A stretch of DNA of 55,091 bases from an uncultured Clostridia bacterium (GCA_934292955.1 CAKQXZ010000006.1:1-55091); one strand, 5' to 3'; shown: positions 34,428 through 42,981, counted from the stretch's first letter. A program made the numbers and translations. Notes: generated by a model not told the origin, from the letters alone.

Positions 34428-34562
34428 TCTTTACACTCCTTTTTTAAGCCGTTTCGGCTTTGGTTTCAGTTTTAAGTATACAACAGTATTCGTATTATTT
34501 CTTGTCTTTTTTAATAACAAAAGTGCTTTTTTATAAAATAGTTATTTCTTCAGTAAAGAAAA

Positions 34563-34607
34563 AACACCGATAAGTTGACATATAAGTCGTTTATCGATGT
34601 TTTATAA
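34563..34607 (+). repeat. Dispersed hairpin repeat downstream of ispE
   Basis: GACATATAAGTCGTTTATCG followed by ATGTTTTATAAAA, 15-40 bases past the ispE stop. The arms ACAT/ATGT are compensated relative to GCC/GGC copies, which supports selection for the hairpin. Confidence 0.6.
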
Positions 34608-34620
34608 AATATCTACAAAA

Positions 34621-35517
34621 CTATTTTCTGTCTTTACAGTTGTTGACCGAATAAAGATATTCGCACGAAAAACCTTTATGTTTCAGCTTATCCACCGCCC
34701 ACCTTGCAAGCGGTTCTTCCTGAAAGATTCCGCAGACCGTGCCGCCGCTGCCCGTCATAAAGACTGCCGCGGGCGACAAATCTTCTATCGCCATAAATGC
34801 TTTTTCGACTTCGGGCGATAAACCGCATGCCGCTTTATATAAATCGTTTTTGCATGCCGCAAGCCCTTGCTTGAAAACCGAATACTCTTCCGGTTCGCTT
34901 TTTTTCAAAAATTCGGCAAACGCGTCTATTTCTGATTCCGACAATAACGACGGCTGCGACAGTTTATCGAACTCGGCAAAACATTCGGTCGTATCGACGC
35001 CGTTATCCGAATACACTACGACAAAATGCAGTAGTCTTTTCGAATCTATTTTTTCGATTATTTCGCCCCGACCTTTAAGTCTTGCAAATCCGCCGTCAAG
35101 CTGATACGCGGTATCGCTGCCGAGAGCGTTCGCAAGCGGAGCAAGGTCGTCTTCTACCTTATAAAGTTTAGCCATCGCTTTCAGAACAGCCGCGGCGTCG
35201 GCTGAAGACCCGCCCATTCCGCCGCCGAGCGGTATTGCTTTATGCACATAAATATTAACCCCGCCCGTTTTGTATTTTTCGGCAAACAGCGCTGCGGCTT
35301 TATATGCGTTATCCCTTAAAGGGGAACAATTATACACATACTCGCGCCGACCGGACGGAGTTAACTTAATCTTATCGTCGCGCCGCGTTTCGACCGTTAC
35401 GGTATCGTATAAGTCCACCGTTACGACAACGCTGTCAAGTTCGTGGTATCCGTCGCTTTTATTGCCGACTTTAAGAGCAAGATTCAGTTTTGCATACGCT
35501 TTTTCTTTGGTTCTCAT
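34621..35517 (-). CDS. ispE: 4-diphosphocytidyl-2-C-methyl-D-erythritol kinase
   Basis: 298-residue GHMP kinase of the non-mevalonate isoprenoid pathway. The N-terminal KAYAKLNLALKVG, the ATP loop PLGGGMGGSSADAAA (~97-111) and the C-terminal MTGSGGTVCGIF segment are typical. It supplies the same pathway as dxr at 44615. No ribosome site is seen between the repeat hairpin (35527-35573) and the ATG; initiation may depend on the A/T-rich leader. Confidence 0.96.
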   Translation of the reverse strand: MRTKEKAYAKLNLALKVGNKSDGYHELDSVVVTVDLYDTVTVETRRDDKIKLTPSGRREYVYNCSPLRDNAYKAAALFAEKYKTGGVNIYVHKAIPLGGGMGGSSADAAAVLKAMAKLYKVEDDLAPLANALGSDTAYQLDGGFARLKGRGEIIEKIDSKRLLHFVVVYSDNGVDTTECFAEFDKLSQPSLLSESEIDAFAEFLKKSEPEEYSVFKQGLAACKNDLYKAACGLSPEVEKAFMAIEDLSPAAVFMTGSGGTVCGIFQEEPLARWAVDKLKHKGFSCEYLYSVNNCKDRK

Positions 35518-35526
35518 AATTAAAAA

Positions 35527-35573
35527 ACTGACCTATAGGTCGATTATCGGCGTGTTTATCGATAATCGACCTA
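35527..35573 (+). repeat. Dispersed hairpin repeat with inverted half-copy
   Basis: A full copy (GACCTATAGGTCGATTATCG at 35530 on) is followed by an inverted copy of its centre, so GGTCGATTATCG (35538-35549) and CGATAATCGACC (35560-35571) form a perfect 12-bp stem with a ten-base loop. Read leftward a T6 run follows, so it may terminate the SPOCS gene transcript. Confidence 0.75.
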
Positions 35574-35614
35574 AGTATTATATATATTTGATTTAATCGT
35601 TTCTCTCGGCAATT

Positions 35615-37087
35615 TTACTCGTTTTCAAGTTTTCTGTAAATGATTATGCCGGTATCTTTTTCGGCGGGGAAAACGAGATCGGGATTTTGCCTTAAAAGAC
35701 GTTCTTCCGACACGCCCGCCTTTTTACAGACAACCCACGCGTCGTCGCCTTTTTCGACAAAGACTATTCTTACCGCGCAATTATCGGGTTTTTTGGCTTC
35801 GCCGGGTTCGGCTTCCGAAATTACGGTAAGCGATTTTTTGCAGGTATATTGCGTTAAAAACAGCAGCTCACATTCGACAACGCACTTGCCGTCAAGGTCT
35901 TTGGCAACGTACTTTGTAACCGAACAAGTAACGCTCATAGGCTCGCCGTCGTAATCGAACGAGCATTCGAACGGCATTTCGGCGCTCGCTTTACGGATAT
36001 TGCCTTCTTTACTTCTGACGGCGATATCGGCTTTTATTACGCCCGACAAAGTAAGGGTGTTTCCGTCTTTTTTATAGTCGAACGGATAAACGCCGCTGCC
36101 GATTACGCCGAGAACGTAATCGTCGCCTTTATCTGAAGTCGCTTCGCCGAAACATTTATATTTGAGTTCTTTCGTTCCGGCAGCCTGAGTAAAACTCACG
36201 TCATCGCGGACGAGATATAATTCTTCGCTTTCGGAAAATGCGTCTGCGATCGTGTGATAACAAACGCGCTTAAATACGTTGACAGTGAAATCGACCGTAA
36301 ACATTCCCGATAAAACCGAACGTTTTTCGTCGCTGTTTTCAACCCTGTAAGAAGCCGAAGCGACTTCTGCAAAAACGGTAACGAACGCGTCGGGCGGGCA
36401 ATCGGTACAATCGCCTTCGAAACGGAAGGGAACAACAAGACTTTCTCTTACAAGTTCGCCGCGTTTTGTAACAAGCAAAAATTCAGAAACTATTTCGCCG
36501 CCGACGTATGTCTGATCGGCACCTGCCCCCGAAGAAGTAACGCGCACATGCTCTTCATGATAAAGCATGGCGGCAATCTCGAAAGCGCATTCTTTTTCTC
36601 CGTCGAAATCACCCGAAGCGGTAAAGCGCGTTAAACGGCAAACGCCGTCCATATCCTGAGTTTTTACGATTGCGCCGTCTATATTTTCGGCATAATCATG
36701 CTCTGTAACAGTCAAAAAGTCGGCTTCGGAGTCGATTATCGCACTGATTACATACTCGTCGCCGTTCTGTTCATACTTTATATCGTTTACCGTATAATTG
36801 ATGGCAAGCAACGAATTTTCGGCAATTCTTTCGTCTTTGAAAACTATGTCGAACGTAACGGTATTTTCGTTCTGAAAAAAGCCGTCGTCATTCTGAAAGA
36901 TCGCCGTGAACAGCGCGCTTGCGGTAACTCTGCACTCACCCGCAACCGTGCTTTGACTTTGCGTGTGCGCCGTTGCCCGAACGCACATAATTTTACCTTC
37001 GGTTTCGGTATTGAAAGAATAAGAAATCGGGTTCGAAGCAGAAAGTCTGATGCAATCGGCTACTTCCGTCCGTTTTTTATTTACCAC
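35615..37087 (-). CDS. SPOCS (DUF3794) and LysM-like spore-associated protein
   Basis: 490 residues, no signal peptide. The body is made of repeated beta-rich segments of the DUF3794/SPOCS type (for example KELKYKCFGEATSDKG and TLTLSGVIKADIAV), a domain of SipL/SpoVID-like proteins that tie the spore coat to SpoIVA. The last ~50 residues (VRIVFVEKGDDAWVVCKKAG to RKLENE) form a LysM-like domain. Start is GTG 37087 behind GGGAGG. It is most likely the spore morphogenesis protein of this organism; a precise SipL identity is inference. Confidence 0.82.
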   Translation of the reverse strand: MVNKKRTEVADCIRLSASNPISYSFNTETEGKIMCVRATAHTQSQSTVAGECRVTASALFTAIFQNDDGFFQNENTVTFDIVFKDERIAENSLLAINYTVNDIKYEQNGDEYVISAIIDSEADFLTVTEHDYAENIDGAIVKTQDMDGVCRLTRFTASGDFDGEKECAFEIAAMLYHEEHVRVTSSGAGADQTYVGGEIVSEFLLVTKRGELVRESLVVPFRFEGDCTDCPPDAFVTVFAEVASASYRVENSDEKRSVLSGMFTVDFTVNVFKRVCYHTIADAFSESEELYLVRDDVSFTQAAGTKELKYKCFGEATSDKGDDYVLGVIGSGVYPFDYKKDGNTLTLSGVIKADIAVRSKEGNIRKASAEMPFECSFDYDGEPMSVTCSVTKYVAKDLDGKCVVECELLFLTQYTCKKSLTVISEAEPGEAKKPDNCAVRIVFVEKGDDAWVVCKKAGVSEERLLRQNPDLVFPAEKDTGIIIYRKLENE

Positions 37088-37192
37088 TGTTAATCCTCCC
37101 GCATATTGCTACGATAATTGATATGCGGCATGCGTTCGGATTATGACTTACCGATCGGAAAACAAATTTTATTTACCAAACCGATTTTATAT

Positions 37193-37223
37193 ATAAAAAT
37201 AAAGACCGCATTGCGCGGTCTTT
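37193..37223 (-). terminator. Intrinsic terminator of the ferredoxin gene
   Basis: AAAGACCGC/GCGGTCTTT, nine-bp stem with a five-base loop; leftward it runs into TTTATTTTTATAT. It lies just past the ferredoxin stop. Confidence 0.9.
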
Positions 37224-37234
37224 GGTGTTTGCGA

Positions 37235-37405
37235 TTATTCTTCGTCGATTGCGCCTACAGGGCAATTGGCTGCGCAGTTACCGCAAGAAATGCAGGTATC
37301 GGCGTCGATATTGTACTGGGTATCGCCTTCGGTGATCGCGCTTACAGGGCAGTTAGCCGCGCAAGTTCCGCAGGAAATGCAGGTATCGTTGATTTTGAAA
37401 GCCAT
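37235..37405 (-). CDS. 2x[4Fe-4S] clostridial-type ferredoxin
   Basis: 56 residues translated from the minus strand, starting ATG GCT TTC AAA ATC behind GGAGG. Two CxxCxxCxxxCP motifs (CISCGTCAANCP at ~9-20 and CISCGNCAANCP at ~38-49) bind two cubane clusters; the halves are near-duplicates. It is a soluble low-potential electron carrier, a natural partner for the pyruvate:ferredoxin oxidoreductase whose gene begins at 54846. It has its own promoter, a ~107-base structured leader and a terminator. Confidence 0.96.
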   Translation of the reverse strand: MAFKINDTCISCGTCAANCPVSAITEGDTQYNIDADTCISCGNCAANCPVGAIDEE

Positions 37406-37547
37406 TAGTGTTACCTCCGTTAATTTATTTAATTATGACCGAGCGAACACAGTGGTATTTCCCCCACGCCGCAATTCGGACTCGTCCTTCGACAATGCAT
37501 TGCATTGTTTACCGCTATATTGTACCACACTTTTTTTGATTTGTATA
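37406..37547 (-). promoter_or_regulatory. Promoter and structured leader of the ferredoxin gene
   Basis: TATACA (37542-37547), 17 bases, TACAAT (37519-37524) read leftward. The ~107-base leader can form three hairpins: ACAATGCA/TGCATTGT, GGAC-GA-GTCC, and GTGG/CCAC around GGGAAATA. It matches no riboswitch I know. Short ORFs cross it but none has a ribosome site. The remaining gap, 37548-37768, is A/T-rich and I see nothing coding in it. Confidence 0.5.
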
Positions 37548-37768
37548 TATTTTTCTTTGAAGTTTTTTTAATTTTTTTATACAAAACCGCCCTTTTTACC
37601 CGCAAAACGCCGATATAATTATAACAGTTGAGCAAGCAATCGCAACGTTATATAAAATACGCATAACGAATGAACAAACAATTACACGGTTAAGGCGACA
37701 GCGTTCGGCAAAAACTTTTGCAGTTATCAACAATTAAAAAACGTGCTATCGCTATCTATCAACCGAAA

Positions 37769-39340
37769 TCACAACAACGGAGTAAACAATTCGGTTATGG
37801 TTTTTACAATCTTTTCAAAGAAATTAAGCTTTGCGCTCTCTTCGGTCTGCGGTATGCCGTTAAGATTTATGGTTTTCAGATAATCGGCTTTAATGTCTTT
37901 GAGCACGCCGGACTTACATATGAACGCGCCGCATTCATAGTGGTGAACAAGACTTCTGTAATCGAAATTGACTGTACCTATGACGCCCGTTTCGTCGTCG
38001 GAAAGTATTATTTTAGAATGAATAAACCCGGGTTCGTACTCGTAAATCTTAACGCCGCCCGCCATAAGTTTTGCGTAGGACGAGCGCGTTATGGTAAAAA
38101 TATACTTTTTATCGGGAATATGCGGAGTTATGATGCGCACGTCTACCCCGCGCTTTGCGGCAAAAATCAACGCTTCTTCGAACTCGTACCCCACTATCAG
38201 ATACGGCGTTGCAATATATAAATATTTTTTTGCCGAATTTATTATGCCGAGATACAGATTTTTGCCGATATAATCGTTATACATCGGGCGCGGTCCGTCG
38301 CCGTAAGGCTGAATAAAACCGTCGTTTTCGCCCTTTTCGTGCGTGGCAAGAAATTCCGCGGGATCGAGCGGATCGGGAGCAAAAATATTATATAACTGCG
38401 TGAACATGAACACAAAGCCGTCTACCGCTTCACCGCAGAGCCGAACCGCACTGTCTTTCCATACGCCGAACGGCTTTTCTATATTGGCGTACTCGTCGGC
38501 TATGTTAATCCCGCCGGTATATGCGATTTTTCCGTCTATCACGGCGATTTTACGGTGGTCGCGGTTGTTATGCAAAGTGGTAGCAACAGGTATGAACGGA
38601 TTGAATTTATAACACTTGATTCCTTCGTCACGCAAAACGCCGTCGAATACAGACGGGGTTTTCTTAATACTACCTATATCGTCGTATAAAATATAAATTT
38701 TCACACCGTCGGCAAGCCTTTCTATAAGCGCGTCGTGCAGTCTGTTCCAGATCTCGCCCGGTGTAATTATGAAATACTCAAGAAAAATATAATTTTTAGC
38801 GTTTCTGACGTCTTCGAGCAGTAAATCGAAAAACTCTTCGCCGCCGGGAATGTATGTCGCGCGCGTGTTACTATATGGCGGAATATTGCAAACGTTTTGC
38901 AGATAGCGCGAGAGCGAACTTCCTTCGGGCGACTGCGCTTCAAGACTGTCGAGCGTATCGTCGTTAGCCCTGAGATATAATTCCGCTTCCTTGTTTACCT
39001 GCTCGAATCTTTTTTTAGCCCGCCTTGTTTGTTGCGGGGTTCCGAACATTCCGTAAATAATAACGCCCACGACCGGCAATACAAGAATTACTACAGCCCA
39101 TGGCAGTTTGTGCGCCGCGGGTTCGTCTTCGTTAAGCAGATGAATAAGCATCAGAATAGAAATAACGGTAAACACCGTCTGCGCATAAATAAATTGGTCG
39201 CCGAGAAGAGATATAAGACCGTACGTTAAAATCACCTGCACCAAAATTAAAAGCGCACAGATAACAAATCTTACCGGAAATAATACCCTTTTTCTTCCGA
39301 CTTTTTTATTCTTTTTTACTTTAACCTTTTGTTTTTTCAT
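37769..39340 (-). CDS. cls: Cardiolipin synthase
   Basis: 523-residue membrane enzyme joining two phosphatidylglycerol molecules. A very basic N-terminus, membrane helices at ~22-45, ~50-70 and ~80-98, then two phospholipase-D HKD motifs: HRKIAVIDGKIAYTGG (~262-277) and HSKIILSDDETGVIGT (~450), each followed by the expected Gly/Ser/Asn-Asp residues. The conserved KRFEQ and NIADEY segments are present. The length matches Cls of Firmicutes. The ribosome site before the ATG is weak (AGGCTG). Confidence 0.95.
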   Translation of the reverse strand: MKKQKVKVKKNKKVGRKRVLFPVRFVICALLILVQVILTYGLISLLGDQFIYAQTVFTVISILMLIHLLNEDEPAAHKLPWAVVILVLPVVGVIIYGMFGTPQQTRRAKKRFEQVNKEAELYLRANDDTLDSLEAQSPEGSSLSRYLQNVCNIPPYSNTRATYIPGGEEFFDLLLEDVRNAKNYIFLEYFIITPGEIWNRLHDALIERLADGVKIYILYDDIGSIKKTPSVFDGVLRDEGIKCYKFNPFIPVATTLHNNRDHRKIAVIDGKIAYTGGINIADEYANIEKPFGVWKDSAVRLCGEAVDGFVFMFTQLYNIFAPDPLDPAEFLATHEKGENDGFIQPYGDGPRPMYNDYIGKNLYLGIINSAKKYLYIATPYLIVGYEFEEALIFAAKRGVDVRIITPHIPDKKYIFTITRSSYAKLMAGGVKIYEYEPGFIHSKIILSDDETGVIGTVNFDYRSLVHHYECGAFICKSGVLKDIKADYLKTINLNGIPQTEESAKLNFFEKIVKTITELFTPLL

Positions 39341-39373
39341 AATTTTTTACAGCCTGTTTTTACTCTGTATAGT

Positions 39374-39393
39374 GCAATAATCGACTTATAGCC
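39374..39393 (-). repeat. Dispersed hairpin repeat downstream of the DUF2726 gene
   Basis: Plus strand GCAATAATCGACTTATAGCC, reverse orientation, 25 bases past the stop at 39418 and 33 bases before the cls start. Confidence 0.7.
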
Positions 39394-39417
39394 CGATTTT
39401 TGTTTTATGCGTTAGCG

Positions 39418-39909
39418 TTATATATCGAGATAGTAAGAAAGTTTTTTATAAATCTCGTCGGGATCTATTCCATCTTTCACCCACAGTGTTAACAGCGGCA
39501 GTTTTGCCTTTTTAAGAATTTTCGCGACCTTTTCGTCACGCTCTATTCTGTCTTTCCGAAAATGAGAGTTATCGTTAATCTCTATTAAAAGTATGGGCTT
39601 AAAATTGTAATCAAACACGCCGAAATCGATATTCCTGAAAAGATCGGTGCGCGAATTGTTATCGCTTTCCTTATTTATAATACTCGCAAGATTGATCTGC
39701 GGAAAAAACAGATATCTGTTGCCGATCATTTCGGATATAAGATCGTAATATTTAATTTCGGTAGGAGTAAGCAGCGCGTCTTTTGCCGTATATTTAGGCT
39801 CTTTTCTCTTTTTTGCAAGAAAAAAAGCAAAAATAAGCAAGCCGATAACAAGAAGTATTGCCGCAACGGTAACGTAAACCGAGATATTTTCTGCTGAAAG
39901 ATTATACAT
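39418..39909 (-). CDS. DUF2726-domain protein with N-terminal membrane anchor
   Basis: 163 residues. One membrane helix at ~10-32 and a basic stretch, then a DUF2726 domain (~44-155): LLTPTEIKYYDLI, a FFPQINLASII strand, NIDFGVFDYNFKPILLIEIND with the acidic-acidic pair, SHFRKDRIERDEKVAKIL and LPLLTLWVKDG. This domain has a restriction-endonuclease-like (Vsr/PD-D/ExK) fold and is suspected to bind or cut nucleic acid; the membrane anchor is often seen. A function is not established. Confidence 0.88.
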   Translation of the reverse strand: MYNLSAENISVYVTVAAILLVIGLLIFAFFLAKKRKEPKYTAKDALLTPTEIKYYDLISEMIGNRYLFFPQINLASIINKESDNNSRTDLFRNIDFGVFDYNFKPILLIEINDNSHFRKDRIERDEKVAKILKKAKLPLLTLWVKDGIDPDEIYKKLSYYLDI

Positions 39910-39962
39910 GATAACCGCCGGAACCGCGAACGGAGAGCCGCACGCAGTGCAATTTTTGTATC

Positions 39963-39991
39963 ATTATATAATTTATCGGCATTTTTGTCAA
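39963..39991 (-). promoter_or_regulatory. SigA-type promoter of the DUF2726 gene
   Basis: Read leftward: TTGACA (39986-39991), 17-base spacer, TATAAT (39963-39968). Confidence 0.85.
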
Positions 39992-40055
39992 GGTAACGTT
40001 CTACATTCGGAAAAGCGCGCATAACATAAAACAAGTAACAAAGAGGTGCAAAATT

Positions 40056-40799
40056 ATGAATGACGGTATCGAATACGCAAAACTGATAGGCGTTCCTTCT
40101 TCTTCATGCGAATACGTTCACAAAAAGAAAAAACCGAGCTTTTTCAAGAAAAGAACGCTTATTAAAAAGGTAAACGAAGAACTGACCGCGCCTGCCGAAA
40201 CAGACGAATGCGAACAGGCAGAAGGTAAATGCGAAGTCTGCGCTATAGACGAAGAAAAAGAGCAGACGAACGTTTCCAAAAAAGAAAAGCGACTGGGGAA
40301 TTTAATCACCGCGCAGGTTGTTGCGGCGTTCGTGCTTATAGCCGCAATTCTTCTTACAAATATTTTCTGGGAAAACAGCGGAATAAATACGTTGCTCAGA
40401 AATGTTTTCGGCAACGAAAGCGTTAACGAACAAATCGCCGACGAACGCGTTTACAGCGATTTTTCGCTCAATCTGCCCGTAAAAAACGAAGGCGTAACCC
40501 TTGTTAAAGGCGTAATTTCGGTTACCGGCGAATATGCGATTTACCCCGTATGCGAAGGCAAAATAGATAAAGTAGAAAAACAATCGGACGGATCTTATAC
40601 CGTAACCGTTAAACACAGCGATAATTTTTCAAGCGTGATAGAAGGCGCGGATCTCGTATATTTTTCGGCGGGCGATTCGGTTAACCGCAACGTTCCCGTA
40701 TGCCATACCAAAGACAAGGCGTCGGTATATCTTTACGACAACGGCACCCTGCTCACCGATTATGCGGCGGTAGAAAACACCATAGTCTTCAATAAATGA
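40056..40799 (+). CDS. spoIVFA: SpoIVFA-like regulator of the SpoIVFB protease
   Basis: 247 residues: cytoplasmic, Lys-rich N-terminus with several Cys (~1-80), one membrane helix (~84-104), then an outer-facing domain (~130-247) of degenerate LytM/M23 type (PVKNEGVTLVKGVISVTGEY; GKIDKVEKQSDGSYTVTVKH; DLVYFSAGDSV). Sequence identity alone is weak; the assignment rests on this architecture and on the four-base overlap with the intramembrane protease gene that follows. In Bacillus SpoIVFA holds SpoIVFB inactive in the outer forespore membrane until pro-SigK is processed. GAGGTG precedes the ATG. No SigA promoter is evident. Confidence 0.8.
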   Translation: MNDGIEYAKLIGVPSSSCEYVHKKKKPSFFKKRTLIKKVNEELTAPAETDECEQAEGKCEVCAIDEEKEQTNVSKKEKRLGNLITAQVVAAFVLIAAILLTNIFWENSGINTLLRNVFGNESVNEQIADERVYSDFSLNLPVKNEGVTLVKGVISVTGEYAIYPVCEGKIDKVEKQSDGSYTVTVKHSDNFSSVIEGADLVYFSAGDSVNRNVPVCHTKDKASVYLYDNGTLLTDYAAVENTIVFNK

Positions 40800-41629
40800 A
40801 ACTGAGCATTCACCCGCTGTTCTTTATATTCGGATTATACTTTGCCTTAACCGGCAAAGTATTTTTATTCCTGACGTATACGCTGACCGCACTCATTCAC
40901 GAATACGGGCATGCGATTGCGGCGGAAAAACTCGGATATAAGATGAATAAAATAGTGCTTATGCCGTACGGAGCGGTCGTTAACGGTGCTATAGGCGGAC
41001 TTTCTTATAAAGACGAAGTCCACGTCGCCCTTTCGGGCCCGTTTACTAATATCTGCCTTTGCGTATTATTTGTCGCGCTGTGGTGGTTGTTTCCCGAAAC
41101 ATACCCGTATACCGACGTTGTATTTTTATCTAACTTATCGATCGCCGCAATAAATCTTTTGCCCGCTTTTCCGCTTGACGGCGGAAGAATAATTTCGGCG
41201 GCGTTATCGCTTAAATTTCCGCAGAAAAAGGTAATAACCGCAATGAAAATAAGCGGAATAATTATTTCGGCAGGCTTGTTTGCGTTATTTGTATTTTCGA
41301 TATTTAATAAAATCAATCTGTCGTTGTTGTTTTTCGCGCTGTTTATACTTATCGGCGCATTAAAAAAAGCCGATCAGTCGGCTTACGTTAAAATGTATAT
41401 GCGAAAATCCGCGCTTTCGGGCGGCGTGAAAGAATGCAAACGCTACGTCGTCAACGGAAAAACCACATTAAAAACGCTTATGTCTAAATTGAACGACGGC
41501 TATATTTATACTCTTGAAATCGCCGACGAAAACGGAAAAACGCTTTCGCTTAATTACGAAAAAACGCAAAAACTTCTTTCAAGTTATCGTTATTACGATA
41601 AATTATCGGATATAGCAAAAGATATATAG
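40796..41629 (+). CDS. spoIVFB: SpoIVFB-type intramembrane metalloprotease
   Basis: 277 residues, site-2-protease family. HEYGH (35-39) supplies the zinc His and catalytic Glu in an early helix, and NLLPAFPLDGGR supplies the third ligand (Asp). No PDZ domain is present; a C-terminal CBS-like region (~205-277) follows the membrane part, as in SpoIVFB, where it binds pro-SigK. Translationally coupled to spoIVFA. This implies the late mother-cell SigK step of sporulation is present. A separate RseP-type S2P lies at 43077. Confidence 0.92.
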   Translation: MKLSIHPLFFIFGLYFALTGKVFLFLTYTLTALIHEYGHAIAAEKLGYKMNKIVLMPYGAVVNGAIGGLSYKDEVHVALSGPFTNICLCVLFVALWWLFPETYPYTDVVFLSNLSIAAINLLPAFPLDGGRIISAALSLKFPQKKVITAMKISGIIISAGLFALFVFSIFNKINLSLLFFALFILIGALKKADQSAYVKMYMRKSALSGGVKECKRYVVNGKTTLKTLMSKLNDGYIYTLEIADENGKTLSLNYEKTQKLLSSYRYYDKLSDIAKDI

Positions 41630-41650
41630 CGACGATTTGCCTGATTTATT

Positions 41651-41682
41651 AAACCCGCCCAGTTAAACGGAGCGGGTTTTTG
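41651..41682. terminator. Bidirectional terminator between convergent genes
   Basis: AAACCCGC / GCGGGTTT with a 13-base loop and T/A tails, between spoIVFB and the permease gene. Confidence 0.9.
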
Positions 41683-42981
41683 TTATACGACCAAGGCAAG
41701 AACGGCAAGTGTGATCGCAAGAGTCGGCAAAGATATTGCCACGCCGTACTTAACAAAATCGAGATATCCGAATCTGACGTTGTGATTTTTAAGCAGTCCG
41801 CTCCACATAATGCCCGCGAGCGCGCCGATGGGCGTAAGATACGCGCCGAGATTAGAACCGATAACCGTCGCATACAACGCTTGTTGCAAAGCAGATCCGC
41901 TAAGCCCGTTCATAATCGGGCAGAAAAGTACGCTCATAGGAATATTGTTTATAATATTCGCCGATAAAAACGAACTTATACCATACTTCAAAACGGGGTA
42001 CGAACTGCCGAATAATCGACCTATATCCCCTGTTATGCCTTTTTCGGTAAGAGACAGAATCATAACGAACATAGACAAAACAAAGGGAATCAACGGCCAC
42101 GGCAAACGCTTGACTGTTGAAATCAACGCCGCCGGTTTTTCTTTTTTTATAACGTAAAACGCAAGCGCGAAAATAATCAGACTTAGCGCGAACGAAAGCG
42201 AGATTATCCACATTTCCACATCGATATACGAACATATCGCAAGCAAAACGGTGCATGCCGCAAGATGGACAAGCCCGACTATCAGCAAAAATTTATTGGT
42301 TATTTCAACGTTTTCGCTTTGGGCTTCGACCGCGCATTTCAACCTTTTATTAAACACAAGCATCAACATACCGTACGCAGTCAACGCCGCGGCAACAGTC
42401 GGCAAAATCATAACTTTCAGATATTCCACAAAGTTAACCGAATACGCGGTCGCAATGTAAATATTGGTAGGATTGCCTATTATAAACATCATGCTCATCG
42501 TATTTGCGGCGATAAACTCACCCACAAGGTACGGCACGGGATCTATTTTCGCGTTTTTTGCAAAGTAGCATATAAACGGCGTGAACGTTAAAATTATTAT
42601 ATCGTTAGAAGTAAAAACGGTTAAAACGGATACAGTAATATAAAGAACGGTGAACAGTTTACGCTGACTTCCGCCCGCGTGTTTTAATGCGAAGTTTGCA
42701 AGAAATCTGAAAAAACCGAGTTCGTCCAAAAATATAGACAGCACCGTCATAGAAATAAACAGCACGAGTATTTTAATCGGATTAACAGAGCTGTTTTCGG
42801 TAAGTTTTTCGCCTAAACGCGTCGGGTCGATCTGCCCGCTGCCTATAATAATCAGCGCGCCGATAAGCACTATTACCCAGTATGTATCCACGGTCGCGTT
42901 TTTTATTTTTATCCGCGGAAAAAACAGTATGCTAAGTATCATTAAAAGGCAGGTTATACCCACAATTATAAGCGCAATCAT
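41683..42981 (-). CDS. ArsB/NhaD-superfamily permease
   Basis: 432 residues with about 11 membrane helices. Family marks of the ion-transporter superfamily are TSNDIIILTFTPFICYFAKN in the first half and the pseudo-repeat SANIINNIPMSVLFCP with GSNLGAYLTPIGALAGIMW in the second. Relatives export arsenite or exchange Na+/H+; the substrate cannot be told here and no ars genes are nearby. Start taken at ATG 42981 (GAAAG upstream); a TTG six codons earlier is possible. The codons for DIGRLFG (42007-42026) match the dispersed repeat. Confidence 0.88.
   Translation of the reverse strand: MIALIIVGITCLLMILSILFFPRIKIKNATVDTYWVIVLIGALIIIGSGQIDPTRLGEKLTENSSVNPIKILVLFISMTVLSIFLDELGFFRFLANFALKHAGGSQRKLFTVLYITVSVLTVFTSNDIIILTFTPFICYFAKNAKIDPVPYLVGEFIAANTMSMMFIIGNPTNIYIATAYSVNFVEYLKVMILPTVAAALTAYGMLMLVFNKRLKCAVEAQSENVEITNKFLLIVGLVHLAACTVLLAICSYIDVEMWIISLSFALSLIIFALAFYVIKKEKPAALISTVKRLPWPLIPFVLSMFVMILSLTEKGITGDIGRLFGSSYPVLKYGISSFLSANIINNIPMSVLFCPIMNGLSGSALQQALYATVIGSNLGAYLTPIGALAGIMWSGLLKNHNVRFGYLDFVKYGVAISLPTLAITLAVLALVV
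42007..42026 (-). repeat. Repeat core inside the permease coding sequence
   Basis: Coding strand ATATAGGTCGATTATTCGGC: same as intergenic copies over ATAGGTCGATTAT, with one extra T before CGGC that keeps the reading frame. Confidence 0.5.

Noticed and set aside
37440..37500. Hammerhead-type ribozyme in the ferredoxin leader
   Set aside because: GGAC-GA-GTCC hairpin looked suggestive but the CUGAUGA core is absent.
37429..37635. 68-codon minus-strand ORF upstream of the ferredoxin gene
   Set aside because: It runs through the ferredoxin promoter and structured leader and has no ribosome site; non-coding regulation is more likely.
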